Origin: Sycon ciliatum
Lineage: Eukaryota > Porifera > Calcarea > Leucosolenida > Sycettidae
Assembly: GCF_964019385.1 (NCBI RefSeq)
Contig: NC_088647.1
Coordinates: 1,421,485-1,485,484 of the forward strand
Direction of reading: 5' to 3'
Length of the DNA stretch: 64,000 bases
Part shown: positions 22,750-34,500 of the stretch, piece by piece
Layout of the letters: every line of letters begins with the position of its first letter
How positions within the stretch are numbered: the stretch's first letter is position 1
Made by a program: the position numbers and the translations under genes
Notes under the pieces: model-generated
What the model was told of the DNA's origin: nothing
Databases searched by the model: none
Seen by the model: only the letters and a program-made list of their open reading frames with translations

Positions 22750-23362
22750 GCTGCGTACAAAGATTGGGCGAATTTCCCTCAATATCATTCCCTCTTCTTC
22801 AAGAATCAGTCTTTTGGACCAGGCGGGAACAATGTAGATACTGCTATCAGCGACGAAGGAGCAGAAGAAGCCCGGGCAGAAGCTTCACCAGCCCCACCAG
22901 CTCCTGTCACACCAGTGCAAGTAAACATGCCTGGTGTCGGACAGAAAACTCCGCATGGTGATGATATCTGATTCGGAATCAGATCTGGAGCCGGGCAGGA
23001 AGCCAAGTCGAAAGACCACACGCAAGCGGCCAGCATCAACAGACAATTCATTCGCAGCCATCCAGTTGGAAATGCGCAAGGAAGAAATAGCAGCAGAGGA
23101 AAGAAGAGTGTTGGCGCAGCAGGAGTTCCAGCTGCGTATTGAGACACAGAGAGAAGAAGCCGAAGACCGACGAGAGAGAGAACGCAGACAGTATGAGGAA
23201 GCCAAAGCAAGAGAACAGAGAGAATACGATGAAGCCAAAGCAAAAGAGAATAGAGAGTACGAGGAGAAGAAAGAAGAACAGAGAGAAAAGAGAGCTGCTT
23301 GCGTCAGGCAATCAGAGAAGGAATTCAACGCATCCCTGCTTGTGAAGCTGTTCTCAAAATAA
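22750..23362 (+). pseudogene. Harbinger Myb-like protein, exon 2, frameshifted
   Basis: The acceptor TTCTTGCAG|GCTGCG opens a frame (AAYKDWANFPQYHS...) that fits exon 1 in phase but stops at 22969-22971. From about 22930 the coding signal passes to the +1 frame, which runs SDSESDLEPGRKPSR, then a long charged coiled coil with EEAKAREQREYDE-type repeats, to a stop ending at 23362. A single-base indel between about 22925 and 22970 is the simplest reading. I found no small intron that repairs the frame. The coiled coil could mediate contact with the transposase. Confidence 0.65.
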
Positions 23363-23586
23363 ACTCCCTGCATGATGTCACATACTCCTCGCCTTGTCAG
23401 GTGTGTCTTGTTTTTCTCCTTCTAGTTCTACACTTTTATTCTGCACCTGCAAGCAAGTGCACAAAGAATGATGATGATAGTATTGCATTGACCAAACTAA
23501 CGTGATAGCCTGCAGTAGCAGTTACGTTGTGAACTTGCATGGTTTGGATTGTAATAGTAACTACTATACAGTACTACAGTCTGCTA

Positions 23587-24936
23587 TCACAGCATTGAAG
23601 AGATTGCAAAGCGGACATCGCCCCCGCCAGGTAGATCTGCAGGTGCCGCTGGTGGCAATTCTGGTCCTATGCGAATGTAATTTGCTTCGTCGGCATTCCA
23701 TGTCGTACTGTACTCGCAATTGGCTCTCTGGCAGATATTGTGGAGAGCTGCACAGACCAATGCAACGTCTCTCATAAAAGCCGGGTCTCGGATGAAATTC
23801 TCAATGAGAACATGCCAACGCCCTTTATAGAAGCCAAACGCGTTCTCAATTTTCTGTCGGGATGATATCAGTGCCTTGTTGAACCTTGTCTGGTGTTGGA
23901 AGCGTGCCTGGTCGTAGCACTTCATCAGTTGAGGCTCCAGAGGGAACGCACTGTCACCTATCAAATAGGGACGAACAGTGGTGCCATCAAAGTTGCGGTG
24001 CAAATCTTGGGGCCACCGGCCACCAACAATACGTCGGCGCAGAGAGCTTTCTGCGTAGCTGAAAGCATCTCCCACACAACCAGCTCTGCCGACATCCACG
24101 AAAGTGAATTGGCAGCGGTGATCGCACACTGCCAACATATGAATTGCTATAAAGTTTTTATAGCACCAATAGTTGTCTCCCCAGAGAGCAGGCTTCTTGA
24201 TATGCACAAAAGTACCATCGATCGCACCAGCACACATGGGCAGCTGAGCTAGATCACTGAAGCCAGCGATGACGTCCTCCAGCTTCCTACCAGAAGGGAA
24301 CTTGATGGCTGCTGGTACCAGGATGTTTTTAAAGACACTGACTGCAGCATGCACAATATCATGGGCAGTTGACGCCCCAATGCAATACAGCTCGCCTAGC
24401 TGGTCAAACGTAAGACCATGCGCAAGCCAGTGCATACAAATTGCCAGGCGCTTGGCAGGGGGTACAGGTGTCCGAAACCTAGTTGACTCTTGCTGTAGGT
24501 CATTGCAGGTTTGACGGAGCAGGAACTCAAACGTCCGACAGTCTACTCTGTATGTGCGCAAATAACGCATGTCCAAATAGTCGTCAGCGTCTCCTGGCAT
24601 CCCAAATTCGTCCACAATGCGATGCCATTGCTTCACTTTGGTCTCCCAGAAACCCAGTTGGCCACCAGTGTGGTGAATTGACCACCAGCGCCGCTCTCGC
24701 CTCATGGACGAGGCAGCATCCTCCGCTGCAAGAAGAAGAAGAATGTCATGGCGTGAAGATCGGCGAGAAACTTGAAGATTCACACTATCGTGGCTTCGCA
24801 GGGAGCGATACCTGGACTGAACACTACGGCCAGGTCGATGCACGTGGGCTTGCAACAGTCTACTTCGGGCAGAGACACCCTCTTCTCTACCGCTACTTTG
24901 CTGCAAAAGAGAAAGGCCAGCGAACATAGCAGCCAT
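23587..24936 (-). CDS. PIF/Harbinger DDE transposase (HARBI1-like)
   Basis: 449 residues from an ATG at 24936, uninterrupted. Residues about 95-200 hold the helix-turn-helix-like N-terminal region (RLAICMHWLAHGLTFDQLGE, then IGASTAHDIVHAAV). The DDE_Tnp_4 nuclease core follows, with catalytic D240 in GAIDGTFVHI, D328 in LIGDSAFPL and E364 in KIENAFGFYKGRW. It would cut the element ends and join them to TWA targets. The intact frame suggests recent activity, although the Myb partner in this copy is frameshifted. It is convergent with the Myb gene, with a gap of about 220 bp. Confidence 0.92.
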   Translation of the reverse strand: MAAMFAGLSLLQQSSGREEGVSARSRLLQAHVHRPGRSVQSRYRSLRSHDSVNLQVSRRSSRHDILLLLAAEDAASSMRRERRWWSIHHTGGQLGFWETKVKQWHRIVDEFGMPGDADDYLDMRYLRTYRVDCRTFEFLLRQTCNDLQQESTRFRTPVPPAKRLAICMHWLAHGLTFDQLGELYCIGASTAHDIVHAAVSVFKNILVPAAIKFPSGRKLEDVIAGFSDLAQLPMCAGAIDGTFVHIKKPALWGDNYWCYKNFIAIHMLAVCDHRCQFTFVDVGRAGCVGDAFSYAESSLRRRIVGGRWPQDLHRNFDGTTVRPYLIGDSAFPLEPQLMKCYDQARFQHQTRFNKALISSRQKIENAFGFYKGRWHVLIENFIRDPAFMRDVALVCAALHNICQRANCEYSTTWNADEANYIRIGPELPPAAPADLPGGGDVRFAISSML

Positions 24937-26393
24937 ACTCTACTAGAGGGAAATTCAGACGACTCAAAAACTTTTAGAACTTAGCTGTGCGATGGAAACT
25001 TACACACTGTATTTGAACTTCACGGGCCGCTATATACCTATGCGCCACGTCACTGCGGAAGAGAAAGACCAGCGAACATAGCAGCCATATTCTACTGCCG
25101 TACTGGAGGAATATTCAGACGACTCTATACTATAATAACTAACTTCTAGAACTTAGCTGTGCGATGTGAACTAATACACACTGTACTTGAACTTCGCGGG
25201 CCGCTATATACCTAGGACCTATGCACGATTCGGCAAAAAAAACTTTTCCAAACTGCCCCCCGCACGGACGCCATATTGGTTGGCATGGCAAAAGATGCTC
25301 GGGCTGTCAGTAGGGGGAAATCCCTTTTCGGTGCCGCGGTGAGAGCTGCACAAGTTTACCGGTAGTGTGAATGCCGTTCACGGTTTGACGGGGTTCACGG
25401 TTTGACGGGGTTAACGGTAGTCTGAACGCGCCCTAATAGTCCTCAAGGACTGCAACTGTGCAAGGACTTTGCATCAATCGTATACGATCATCCGTCTAGC
25501 TATCATCAATTATTATTTTATTTCATGAGAAATGTATTTTTATCCCTGTGATAATTATGTGAACTCCACGACACTCTTCCTCTAGTATGATGTCAAATAC
25601 AATGGGATCCACAAACGCAGTGCCAGTGTACTAGTAGTAGGAGGAGGATTGCTTGTATGCCAATGACAAGAAAAAGCTTCTCAAGCTAATACTCGTATTT
25701 CCTGAAGTAACCGTTTTGATGTCACGAACATGACATTGTGTCAGTGAAACTGCCTCGTGACAACAAATCATTGCATTTCCATCTTGGGGAAGACTGACTG
25801 ACGGCAACGCTGTACAGATTGTTCAAATCATTTCATTTCAATTTAGTTGCAGTGAAGTGAAACACTGTGTACACTACATGTATGTTGGTGTGCCTGTGCG
25901 TCTTGAGTGTGCACAAACGATCTTATTCCTCGTATTACTAATAGATTATTGTCCCCACCGTCACCTGTTCACAGGTCTTTGAGTGGATGGATTTTCATTG
26001 AGCATCACATTCGTTGAGAACTTGGTAGTTGTGTGGTCCCATGCATCATTACGGTAATAAGCGTATCCTTGTGCTATCTATTTGTTGCACGTGTGCTGAA
26101 GCTTGCAGAACTGAGTGCTGCTGAGCATTTGCATGGCCATGAGCAATGGTGAAGCGTGCTATTGCACTCTCAGCATGTGCTAGTATTATGCTGACCACTG
26201 CACTATGTTACTCTCTTACACTACTACGTGTATGTAAACGTGCGTGTACCCGTCCCCGTACGCATTCGTTTCGTATAATTGTTTGTTATCCCTCTTGACT
26301 TTACGTGTAAATGGGTGGACGTTTGCATGGCTGTTGGACTTGCGTGTGTATTGTGTCTCTACTCTTTTCTTGGTGTTTTCTTGGCGTTGTGTA

Positions 26394-26395
<2 letters not shown>

Positions 26396-26432
<37 letters not shown>
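26396..26432. repeat. (GT)n microsatellite
   Basis: About 17 GT units followed by GCGCGC. A degenerate GT-rich copy lies at about 26525-26556 next to a duplicated TTTTCTTGGCGTTGTGT segment. Confidence 0.9.
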
Positions 26433-26437
<5 letters not shown>

Positions 26438-26811
26438 CAATAATTTGAAAACAAATAATTAATCCTGGGCTCTCAATTATTCTCTTTCGATTCTTGTATT
26501 TTTTCTAGGTATTTTCTTGGCGTTGTGTGGGTGTGTGCATGTGTGTGTGCGTGCAAAATAATTCGGCAACACTACATGATTGAGATATTGTAATTTGCAG
26601 CGTCTACGAAGAGACCACTTGATTTGAGGATGGTGTTTGTAGGGTTTTTCATGTAATGAAGTGGCTGCAGTGGCGCCTCAATACTTATTTTTTTATCTTG
26701 AGAAGTGAATGATGTAAAGGATTAAAGGGAGAGGCCGTTTTCTGGTTAATATTCACTGCTTACAGCAGATCCTATGTCTAATTTCGAACTCGATAGGGAA
26801 TGCCTAATTGG

Positions 26812-27090
26812 CTGGACTTTATACAGGGAGTGTTGTCCACATAAAGACTCTTTATAGTTGATTTCAAAGTTTGGACTCCGTAAAGTTGATTTTGGACCAA
26901 TGGACTCTATGTAGGGGTGAAGCCAATTGGCTGGACTCTATACAGGGAGTGATGTCCATCTAAACTTTGAGCTCACAGTTGATTCCAAGTTTGGACTCTG
27001 TACAGTGGATTTTGGACCAATGGACTCTATATAGGGGTTGGACATCATATAGGGGCTGGATACTCTACTGAGTCCAACATACAAAAACAC
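26812..27090. repeat. Tandem GGACTC-rich subterminal repeat of the composite element
   Basis: A segment of about 119 bp containing GGCTGGACT, GGGAGTG and TTTTGGACCAATGGACTCTA is present twice in tandem. Parts of it recur inverted near the other end of the composite element (about 18909-19010). Confidence 0.65.
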
Positions 27091-27452
27091 GGCTTTCGCA
27101 GCATACAATGCAGTTCACTCCTCTGTTCACAGATTAATTTTCATCCACTAGCAATCCTTGAAATGATATCTATCAACTTCAGAACATTGATGACCGAATA
27201 TCCCAGTTTGTGATGCCATTTTACAAATTTGTTAAAAAATGACACACCGATTATTTGAATCCTGAGAATACTGTGAAAGTAGGACATGATTCAAGACACT
27301 TTCCAAAGTGGGATCATTCCCATTTTTGGACACAACGGGCATGAAGGATAGCACTTCCACTTGCAACAATTCATTTGGAAGTAGCTTGTCTAGAAGTGAC
27401 TGAAAAAACGTCATTTCACAACCATGTTAAAAAAAGCCAAACCACCTCGTAC

Positions 27453-28578
27453 AAATGATGCAGATGTCTCTTACAAACTGCTTGTGCCCTACAGTCTTTT
27501 GATAAAAAGTCCAGCTCATTATTATGTTTGCTAATACCCTTCTATACATTCTGACTGTTTGGAAGATTGTTCTATTTTTATTAGTCACAATTCCAAGGAA
27601 TTACGTCATCAAACTCAATTTATTATCTTTTTGGATCTTCTAACTGTAACTCCTTTGAAGAAGTTCTTTCCGTTTGAAATATTCATGGACGACTCCTTTG
27701 ATATTGATCTCAGTTCTTCCCAGCTGCATGTCAGTCACGCGTCTCCTGGCAGTCTCCCATGCCTGCCACCAGTCTATCTGAGCACTACAGTATCAAAGAT
27801 CCGTTTCCGGTGGTCTTGGAACATCAAAATTAATAATGCCGCCGCAGAACTATTGGACAGCCGGCATGCAGTGGGTATGTATCAATGAGAAATGCAGGCA
27901 CAACAATAGTTGTGTGATGGAAAGGTATAGAAATAAGTAAGTGTCCGCAGATTGAGAACATGATGTCTTGAGTTAGAACACCGTCAATGCAGTGCAATAT
28001 ACAGTGGTATGCGGGCATTTACCATCACGCTGATCAGGTAGAGCAATCAGTCTTAGAACAAACCGCTCTGATTTAAAAGGAATTGTGTGCTCTGATTTAG
28101 CAGTTGAAGCACAACCTAGACTCCATGCAGTGGAAGGACAACCTAGACTCCATGCAGTGGAAGGACAACCTAGACTCCATGCAGTGGAAGGACAACCTAG
28201 ACTCCATGCAGTTGAAGCACAACCTAGACTTCATGCAGTGGAAGGACAACCTAGACTCCATGCAGTGGAAGCAAAAGAAGAAAGTACAGTAATGTTCACG
28301 CAGCGATGGGAAAAGACATGCGGCAAACCTCTGAGCCGACAATAGTGTAATTTACATGTGCTTAGCCATGGACACCATAACATATCGCCCGGCTGTATCC
28401 GTGAACACGTCCAATCATGGCTCTCACAGAAATAAGCAAAAATAATGCAAAACGTTAAATCACCGGAAAGAAAAGAAATAGGAGTGCTGTTGAGAATGGG
28501 AAACAAACAAAGCACAATGTCTCCTGGAATTGGTGAGCGGAGTCGTGTACTCACTTTTTCCACTGCACCTAGCTCGCT
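27453..28578. other. Intergenic flank downstream of gene B
   Basis: Homologous to 48036-49026 downstream of gene C. Short frames here are not kept between the two copies, because indels that are not multiples of three separate them, so I treat it as noncoding. It contains a minisatellite at 28104-28275. Confidence 0.7.
28104..28275. repeat. Minisatellite, 27-bp unit, expanded only in block 1
   Basis: Six to seven copies of a 27-bp unit containing AACCTAGACTCCATGCAGTG. The paralogous site near 48685-48705 has a single diverged unit, so the array grew after the duplication. The unit is a multiple of three and so stays open in all frames. Confidence 0.9.
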
Positions 28579-31500
28579 CTAATACTTCTTGTTCTGCCCT
28601 CGTGCCCGACTAGCACGGCCTCGATGCCCACCGACACCGGCACCGGCACTTCGGTTGCCTGAAGTGCCATCGGATTGACTAGCAGGACCTGTGCTGTGGC
28701 CTCCACGACCACCACCGCCTCGTCTGTCTGTGTAGCCTTGGCTGGTGCTGCTGTAAGCACTCTGACTGCCACGACCACCACCACTACCACCACCACCTCC
28801 ACTACCACCACCACCTCCACGGCTGCTCTGCCAACCAGCTTGACTATCCGTACCAGCAAACCCACCACGACTTCCGAAACTTCCGCCACCTCGTCCATAT
28901 TGATTGCCACCATGAAGTGTTCCCTGGCCATAACCACCACGATTAGGTCCTCGACCGTATCCACTCTTGCCAGGTCCTGTACTGACATGACCACCACGGC
29001 CTGTTGCAGCAGACGCACTAGCAGCACTAACACCTGGGCTGGCGCCATGACGCCCATCAGCAATGCTGCCTGGACGCGCAGGTTGCTGCTGGTTTGCATC
29101 GCGCACTGTACTGGGCAGAGTGCCAGACTCGAGACCATCATCCCACCACCCATCTTTGGAAACTTGGCAGTCACCAGGCGATGACTGCCTGGATGTTTGC
29201 TGAGACTCGACTGCAGGGTTCTTCTCCTCAGCTGCGCCAGAAAGTGTTGGAAAACTCGAGCCAGCAGCCGTGGCTCCTGTTGCTGCATTTGCTGCATTCA
29301 GATGTGCTCCTGGATAATGAAAGAACGAAGACACCACGCTAGTGTCAGTGACAAAAGGTGCGAGGGGATTGTGCCCAGCAGCATATCCTGAATACGTATT
29401 CAGTCCAGCCATGCCCGTGTGCATAGCGTTCTCTCCGCTGGCAAACGATGGTGGTGCATCCATACTAGCGATGTTATGGTGACCAGCAGCTGTCTTGCGT
29501 CCTGACTCAGAGATACCTGGGCCATACATTCCTGGACTGGCATGAGCAGGAGGAGGTGGAAGCTGCTGATGATAGTTCTGTTTGGGCTGGTTGGACTGTG
29601 GCCAAACCTTGTCAAACTCCACATGGAAGAGGGGTAGAATCTGGTCCACATCGAAGAAGCACAGCTCTTTGCCGTAACCCTGCTTATCAGCAGCATACAC
29701 ATGACTGTCGTAACCGTCCTCCAGACGTCCTCCAGATGAGACCTTTGTGCAGTGATATTCCTTGCCAGGAAGAACTTGACACAGCAGCAGTGCCTTCTGA
29801 GATCCACCATAGCGAAGACTGTAGTCCGGATACTCGGAGAAGTATATACCGGAACCAAACTTGCCTCGGTGACGCGTTGCTTTACCGACCCGCTGAAGAT
29901 CAAAGTTCTTCTCCATGATACTTTCCACATTCTTCGCGTCGGTGGTGTGAAAGGCCCAAACTGCTGCACGCTCACTCTTAGTTTTCCTCTCCTTCAACGT
30001 CTCCTGGAAAGCAATAAACTTCTCCACCAGCTCTGGCTGCACATAGTATGTCACTCTGGTGATCTTCATCTGGTCTGCACTCTTCTGTTGCTTGAAGAAT
30101 GCACTGGTTGCCATGTTCATCACAGTTGCCTGGTCACCCTGCAGCACACCTCTGCTTGGTTCGACGGTCATGCGTTCAAACTCTCCACTATGCATGGACT
30201 TGCTCTCCAGTGCTGTGTTCAGAACGCTTGCAAGTGCTTTGCACTGGAATTCAACAGCATAGCGAGGTCGGATCAGATTGCATTCGAATAGACAATAGTA
30301 TCCACCGGCGCCGTTGGCACTCTTGATGAAGCAAGAATCAAACTCACGTTGGTGCGCGCTTGGCAGTGTGCTGGGGAGAGTGTTGAACTCCTGGGTCTTA
30401 CCCAGATACACATCACACCAGACAATGTAATTGCTTGTTCGACCGGACACATCTTCCAGCGAGAAACATTCTGCACTAGGGACTGTCCACACGGATTGCG
30501 AACCAATTGTTTGTTTCATCTTAGCACATCCATCTTGTACAAGTACGGCCAAGACATTGGGATCTTGTACGCTGATTGGTAATCTTTGACTGTCCCCAGT
30601 CACAGTCTTCAGTTTCATCCGTTCTTCGTGCTGGGAAATCTCTATGTTGCGATTGCGGATCTCTTGGACGTTGGTGATTTGTGGCTGTCTTTCTTTCTTC
30701 ATGGTCTTGTCCAGCAAATTGATGCTGGCTTGACGGATCTCTCTGATCCCTGAGTCATCTGTTTTCATAAGCTGGCCAACAGCCTGATCAGGACTGGACA
30801 TTTTGGAATTCTCCTCTTCCTGCAATGTTTGCAGTCGTGCCACTTCACTTTCCAGCTCCTTGCGCTTGTCTTCCTGACGCTGGCGTTCAATTCTTTCACA
30901 CTCCTTGCAAGGCACTGACTTGCAGTTTGCACCGCACAGAGCTGAGCAGATGTGACCGCATTTCTCCAGAGTCTTGCTGCATGGAAACTCGCATGGAGGG
31001 TCTCTGGCGCTGCACACCTTGGTTGCCTTGTGTTGGCATGGCAATGTCAGGGTAACTAATTCTTTGCATCGGTATGATATTTCATCTTCCGCGGCAACAT
31101 CATGGCATTGTCGTACATACACCTTTGTGCAGTTTGAACCCGGGCATATGAACTGCTTTGGGCTGGTGCATTTCAAGGCACTCTCTGGCTGGTAGCACTC
31201 TTTGGTTGAAGCGTGGCCGCATACACTGAACTCGAAATCCACTTGCTGGCGGCAAATCTTGTGCGGGTGCCATGGTTGACAACGGCGTTGACAGTTGTGC
31301 ACATCGCACGGCATTAGAATCCCACATGGCTCGTCGCAGAAATCGTTCCTGTTGATTGGGATGTCCTTAGCTGACTTAACCTTAACCGAAGCAGAGGGAT
31401 GTTTCTGGCAAGCCAGTTGCAGGATTGGAGACACCAGGCTTTTCTCCTGCAAACCACTCAGCAAGAACTTCCAATTAGCTGATGCTTGCACGGTCATGAA

Positions 31501-34500
31501 GTTGCCAACAAAGTACATGCCACACTTGGCCCGCGATTGTGCAACGCAGCGTCGATTCAGCTGATCCAGAAATCCAATCTTGCCTTCCGGGTTAGACCTG
31601 GTCAGTGATACAATCACGATTTGGTTCTCGTCACCTTGGTAACGATCGATTGTGTGCACCTGCACGCTGTGGCGGTCTCTTGCCTTGTTGATTTGCTCTG
31701 CAGTCGGCTGTAGAGGCTTCTTCTCACCTCTTGCATCTTGGAGAAGTGATTCCTCTTCCATAACTTCCGCGATGAAATCAGGGTGATCTTGAATGTCAAA
31801 CACCGAAGAAAGACTGTCCTGCATAAGGCGTCGCACCCGTCTTGTCTGTCCTAGATACGGTGTGAGAATTGTGACATCCGCGGGATCATAACCCTGCTGA
31901 ACAAACCAGAGTGCAAGACGAACGACCATCTCTGCTTCTTCTCTGTTCTCAACGCTCCTGCTTTTGTCTTCCTTGTGCGTGTGGTGCCAGAAGAACATCG
32001 AGTCAGCCATACACGCCGGGACCTTGTTCTGCGACACAACTGACAGGTTGTCCTTGTAATCTGGGTAGATATCCAGAAGAAGTTTACTGAACTCTGGCCG
32101 CATGCGATTCTGTGTCAGCAGCAATCCATGTGGCATCTTGTTATTGAGCAGTCGTTCCATCATTGAAATATCAAAGTGGTGATCTTTAACCAGAGTGTAC
32201 GACTCAACGGATGGTCGTAGCTGCTTGTGATCTCCGATCATGATCAAGTGTTGAACCCATGGACCAAGAGCAGCAACAATCTGTGGTTCAAGTACCTCAG
32301 CAGCTTCTTCCACAATGACAACACTAGGCTTGAGTGCAGCGAGAAGCTCATGGTTCATGGATGCACCAGTGATTGTCATTCCAAGCATGATGGCGCCTGT
32401 TTCCTTCAGGTGCTGTGCTTTCTCTAAGGCTGTATGAAGGCGCAATTGCTCGCTGCAGTGTGTGAACTGGTACACTGCCTGCTCGAGTCTTCTTCGGCAG
32501 TCCTGCTTGCGCAACGAGATGATATGCTGCACAAATATCGCCCTGCGAATGCCGTCCAACCGCCACACATCATCTTCAAGAGCTGACGTCAATTCTGTGG
32601 CTACTTGGTGTGCCTGACCTTCCATACCCGGAATCTCTCTTGGCCAAGCATCACGGATGACATCCCAGTAGACCAGGCGTACAGGATCTTCCTTTGCTCT
32701 GCCGCCTTTGCGATGTTGCAGGGTTTCCTTTCGTTCCTCGTCATCCTCGCTGGATTCAGCTTCACCTGCGCTTTTCTGAGTCTGCACTGGAGTAAACTGG
32801 GCTGTTCCCGTCGCATTCGCTTGGGATGATTCCATTGTCTGGCGTAATTGGTCGAAGATTTGTTGGCCGGGAAGCCACATTGCGAGTGCCAGCTGTACAA
32901 GATGCAGTAGAGCGGACTGGTCAACGCCGAGTAGCCATTCATCTAGGTCACCCTTCGGGAATATGCCACTCAGCTTCATGTAATCGGCATAGCTCAAGCG
33001 GTCTTTCTCCACACCAAACAGCAGCTTCATGATCTGCGTAGGACTGGCATAGGTCAGAAAACCGTGTACGGAGAAGTGCGTGGCGTCAGACAACTCCTGA
33101 ACAATGTCCTGTAAGTCATTAGCTGCTTTTCGCTTGCCAATTCGTTCATGTTCGCTATGTCCTGCCACGACACGGATTCGGTTGATGTTGCGTGACTCCA
33201 GTGCTTCATTATCGGATCGACCACCGGCACGCACAACTCTCATAAACTTCATGCAGGCGAGTAGGAACTCATCCAGGGCATGATTCTTGTAGGTGAGGAC
33301 CAGGAAGACCTTCTGCTTCAAGCTCGACGCTGTCAGCAAGAGCTGAACCAACTTAATGCCAATGTACGTCTTGCCTGTACCGGGCGGACCTTGGATCAGT
33401 GCTAGACGATGCCTCAATGTATGTGCTATTGCTTTGCGCTGTGACAGGTCAACGCAAAGGTCTGCATCATCATCCTCCAACAGATTGAGCACATCCGGCA
33501 GAGTCATGCTTGGAGGACCCCGTAGTGCCGAAACAGCCGAGGAGAAAATCCCCCATTGTCGATGACACATCCCATCACTGCTGCTTTCCAGCTGGCGGAC
33601 GGTGTCCAGTAGCCTTGTCCGTGTATCAGGCTTGTGCTGTGCGCTGAGCATGTCTGCTTTGCTACTGGTATGGTTAATACTCGCAACAGCACAGCTTTCT
33701 TGCAGGCTAGGTGCGGCCACCACACCCCCCAACTCCGAAATTTTCTGAACGACGAGTGGTTCTGCATCATTCCTGATTGCAGTGCTGCTGCTGGCCGACT
33801 CCTCCTTGTCAGCATCTTCGTTTGGCAATGGCTTGTAAAGACATGTCGGGTCAAACGAGATTTCACGCTTCTTCTTAGTGTCACTCTGTGCGTCACCAGC
33901 TTCCTCTGAGATGGCGTGTGTATCCAGATACTCGGGAGGATACTCGGTATCTTTAAGACAGTCAACAATCTCCTCGGTGAACGGAATGTCCTCGGAAGTC
34001 ATATCCCGAAGACAGAGTAGCACAGGTTGATAGGCTTTGTAGTAAGCTGGGGACTCCAACATGAGCGTGGTGTGAGGTGAGGCACTTCTCATTCTGCTGA
34101 TGAACTCTGCCATGTCACTACCGTTGATATCAGTGCACGGGTCCACCAGCAGAATACCCTCTGTGGCCATATTGGCATTGCTGCGTACAGTAGCCCACAG
34201 CGGATTGCTGAACGAACCGTCGGTTGTGATGCACACCAGGTTGCCATACATCAGGGCACTTGTCTTCTGCCAGTCCTTGACAGGACGTACAGGCTTCACT
34301 CTGATCCCAAGGGAGAATCCCGAGCTGCTCTGACCGATACCACGTTGGCGCCTCTTGTTCTTGTCTTTTACAAGCGATTCCATTGCATCTAGCTTCACCT
34401 GGTAGTAAACGTTCATGTCACGGATGTCTAGCTTTCCTTGAAGCAGGTTCTGTACGCCGGTTTTCAGTGCAGCAAAGCAGTCCTCTCGCAGCAGCCGGAA

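Larger units (their letters stand above)
21531..25433. mobile_element. PIF/Harbinger DNA transposon, TAA target duplication
   Basis: Perfect 19-bp terminal inverted repeats GGGCGCGTTCAGACTACCG lie at both ends, flanked by TAA (21528-21530 and 25434-25436), the 3-bp TWA-type target of the superfamily. It carries the two genes expected of Harbinger: a Myb/SANT-like protein on + and a DDE transposase on -, convergent. The transposase is intact, but the Myb gene carries a frameshift and a MITE in its intron. From 24937 to 25433 and from 21531 to 21806 I see only noncoding ends. Confidence 0.92.
18470..27448. mobile_element. Composite TIR element (about 9 kb) inserted between genes A and B, with nested transposons
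   Basis: The element begins GAGGTGATTTGGCTTTTTT and ends with the near-perfect inverse AAAAAAAGCCAAACCACCTC. It is flanked by GTAC (18466-18469 and 27449-27452). Block 2 has the empty site AGCAAGTACAGAGGATGCAG near 48023-48042, giving a 4-bp GTAC target duplication. Subterminal inverted repeats rich in GGACTC (left about 18909-19010, right about 26812-27090) support one element. Without the nested Harbinger and foldback elements roughly 4.2 kb remain, and I see no transposase in it, so it appears non-autonomous. Other contents are a poly-T run (19210-19234), hairpins and a (GT)n tract. The superfamily is not assigned. Confidence 0.65.

Noticed and set aside
27559-27888. Open frame between A and B that has a similar frame at 48217-48552
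   Set aside because: The two copies differ by indels that are not multiples of three and diverge in frame, so selection for a protein is not supported.
29556-30582. Several frames antisense to the PARP region of gene B, repeated at C and D
   Set aside because: They recur only because the sense strand is conserved, and they overlap a 7-kb frame with clear domains.
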